5,228 nucleotides of DNA from the NCBI GenBank assembly GCA_013298335.1, contig JAAFHI010000321.1:1-5228 (forward strand). Direction: 5' to 3'. The notes under the pieces are model-generated. The model saw nothing but the letters and a program-made list of their open reading frames with translations. It ran no database searches and was not told the origin of the DNA. Positions 4,797 to 5,228 of the stretch are shown here, piece by piece. A program made the translations under genes and the position numbers. Numbering within the stretch: position 1 is the stretch's first letter; every line of letters begins with the position of its first letter. The stretch comes from Actinomycetota bacterium (lineage in GTDB: Bacteria; Acidobacteriota; Blastocatellia; Chloracidobacteriales; Chloracidobacteriaceae).

Positions 4797-5228
4797 TTAG
4801 TTGGAAATTGCCCGCAGGGAAAATTCGGCGACGTGATCAGCCAGATATTTCACCCGCGCGGGCGTCAGTTTTTCCCACTGGGCAAGTTCCATGCTGACCG
4901 GCATGGTGAAGTGGACGTGCAGACACTGGGCCACGATGCTCATGCAGTACATCGCCACCTCGCGCTGCACGGTGAGATCGGGGCGCGCCTGCCGGATCAG
5001 TTGCGACAACACCTTGAACTTCGGACGAATGAATTCCTCGATGACCGACTTGAGCGCGCCCGTCGGGTGCAGCATTTCCTGCGACATCAGCGCCGCCGAG
5101 TAGTCGGGGCATCCCTTCGTGTCATACAGCGTCGTGATGAAAACCTCGATGAAACGACGGATGCCGTCGCGCGCGGCTTCGGGCGTCGGCACAGCCTGCG
5201 CCTGCGCGAGAATACGTTCGAAATGAGG
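4797..5228 (-). CDS. TetR-family transcriptional regulator, CecR/YbiH-like C-terminal domain (5' end cut off)
   Basis: Only the last 143 residues are in the window; the DNA-binding helix-turn-helix lies beyond 5228. The frame is open to the edge, beginning PHFERILAQAQAV, so the GTG at 5192 is an internal valine codon, not a start. The visible part is all-helical: GIRRFIEVFITTLY, then an ALMSQEMLHPTGALKSVIEEFIRP stretch interrupted by no gap, then RQARPDLTVQREVAMYCMSIVAQCLHVHF. The HPTGAL...FIRP pattern followed by a helix near RQARP resembles the ligand-binding domain of CecR/YbiH-type regulators (DUF1956 type). E. coli CecR controls the ybhGFSR genes, which also pair an HlyD-type adaptor with an ABC exporter. 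Its stop is 19 bp before the permease, so it is probably co-transcribed with, and represses, the exporter genes. The family is fairly sure; the CecR subgroup is my inference. Confidence 0.85.
   Translation of the reverse strand, partial: PHFERILAQAQAVPTPEAARDGIRRFIEVFITTLYDTKGCPDYSAALMSQEMLHPTGALKSVIEEFIRPKFKVLSQLIRQARPDLTVQREVAMYCMSIVAQCLHVHFTMPVSMELAQWEKLTPARVKYLADHVAEFSLRAISN

Noticed and set aside
2765..4897. A 710-codon plus-strand open frame spanning the ATPase and permease genes.
   Set aside because: It is antisense to two genes with complete family motifs. The protein is His/Arg/Asp-rich low-complexity, as expected from reversed GC-rich coding DNA, and its first part translates the heptad repeats.
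4797..5192. A complete 131-residue gene starting at GTG 5192.
   Set aside because: The frame stays open to the window edge with regulator-like helix sequence upstream, so the GTG is an internal codon of a truncated TetR gene.

Overview
All genes in this 5.2 kb window lie on the minus strand. Read in the direction of transcription (high to low coordinates) the order is: the C-terminal part of a TetR-family regulator (5228-4797), a MacB/DevC-like ABC permease (4777-3653), its MacB/LolD/DevA-like ATPase (3643-2918), a repeat-filled gap, an HlyD-type membrane fusion protein (2694-1603), a small soluble protein of unknown function (1509-898), a second repeat-filled gap, and the first 228 codons of queA (685-1). 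No gene-free stretch exceeds 300 bases. The long plus-strand open frames, up to 710 codons, are mirror shadows of these genes.

The first four genes form a coherent module: regulator, then a tripartite-type ABC export system with a four-helix permease with a large periplasmic domain, a separate ATPase, and a periplasmic adaptor with a long coiled-coil hairpin. The regulator's visible part resembles the ligand-binding domain of CecR/YbiH-like TetR proteins, and E. coli CecR also controls an HlyD plus ABC exporter set (ybhGFSR). The regulator, permease and ATPase are tightly packed (19 and 9 bp gaps), and the ATPase's Shine-Dalgarno sequence overlaps the permease stop codon. No outer-membrane TolC-like gene is visible; it may lie elsewhere. 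queA is a housekeeping tRNA queuosine gene with no evident functional link to the exporter.

The striking part is the non-coding DNA. Two intergenic islands (686-897 and 2695-2917) consist largely of 7-base-period repeats. The first has ten CAGTGGT-type heptads that start on the base next to the queA start codon, and five inverted heptads of the same family that end one base from the preceding gene's stop codon. The second has two tandem ~112 bp units, each with CATCCTT heptads and a second heptad family; they sit exactly between the ATPase stop and the hlyD start. A third, shorter gap (1510-1602) holds a perfect 8 bp stem-loop. The genes that follow these repeats lack a recognisable Shine-Dalgarno sequence, whereas the two genes not preceded by repeats have good ones.

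The organism is a GC-rich Gram-negative-type (diderm) bacterium, inferred from the membrane fusion protein and exporter. Heptad-filled spacers and absent Shine-Dalgarno sequences suggest an environmental lineage such as Planctomycetota, Hydrogenedentota, Verrucomicrobiota or relatives, but this is a guess from style only. I see no defence system, CRISPR array, intact transposon, tRNA or rRNA.
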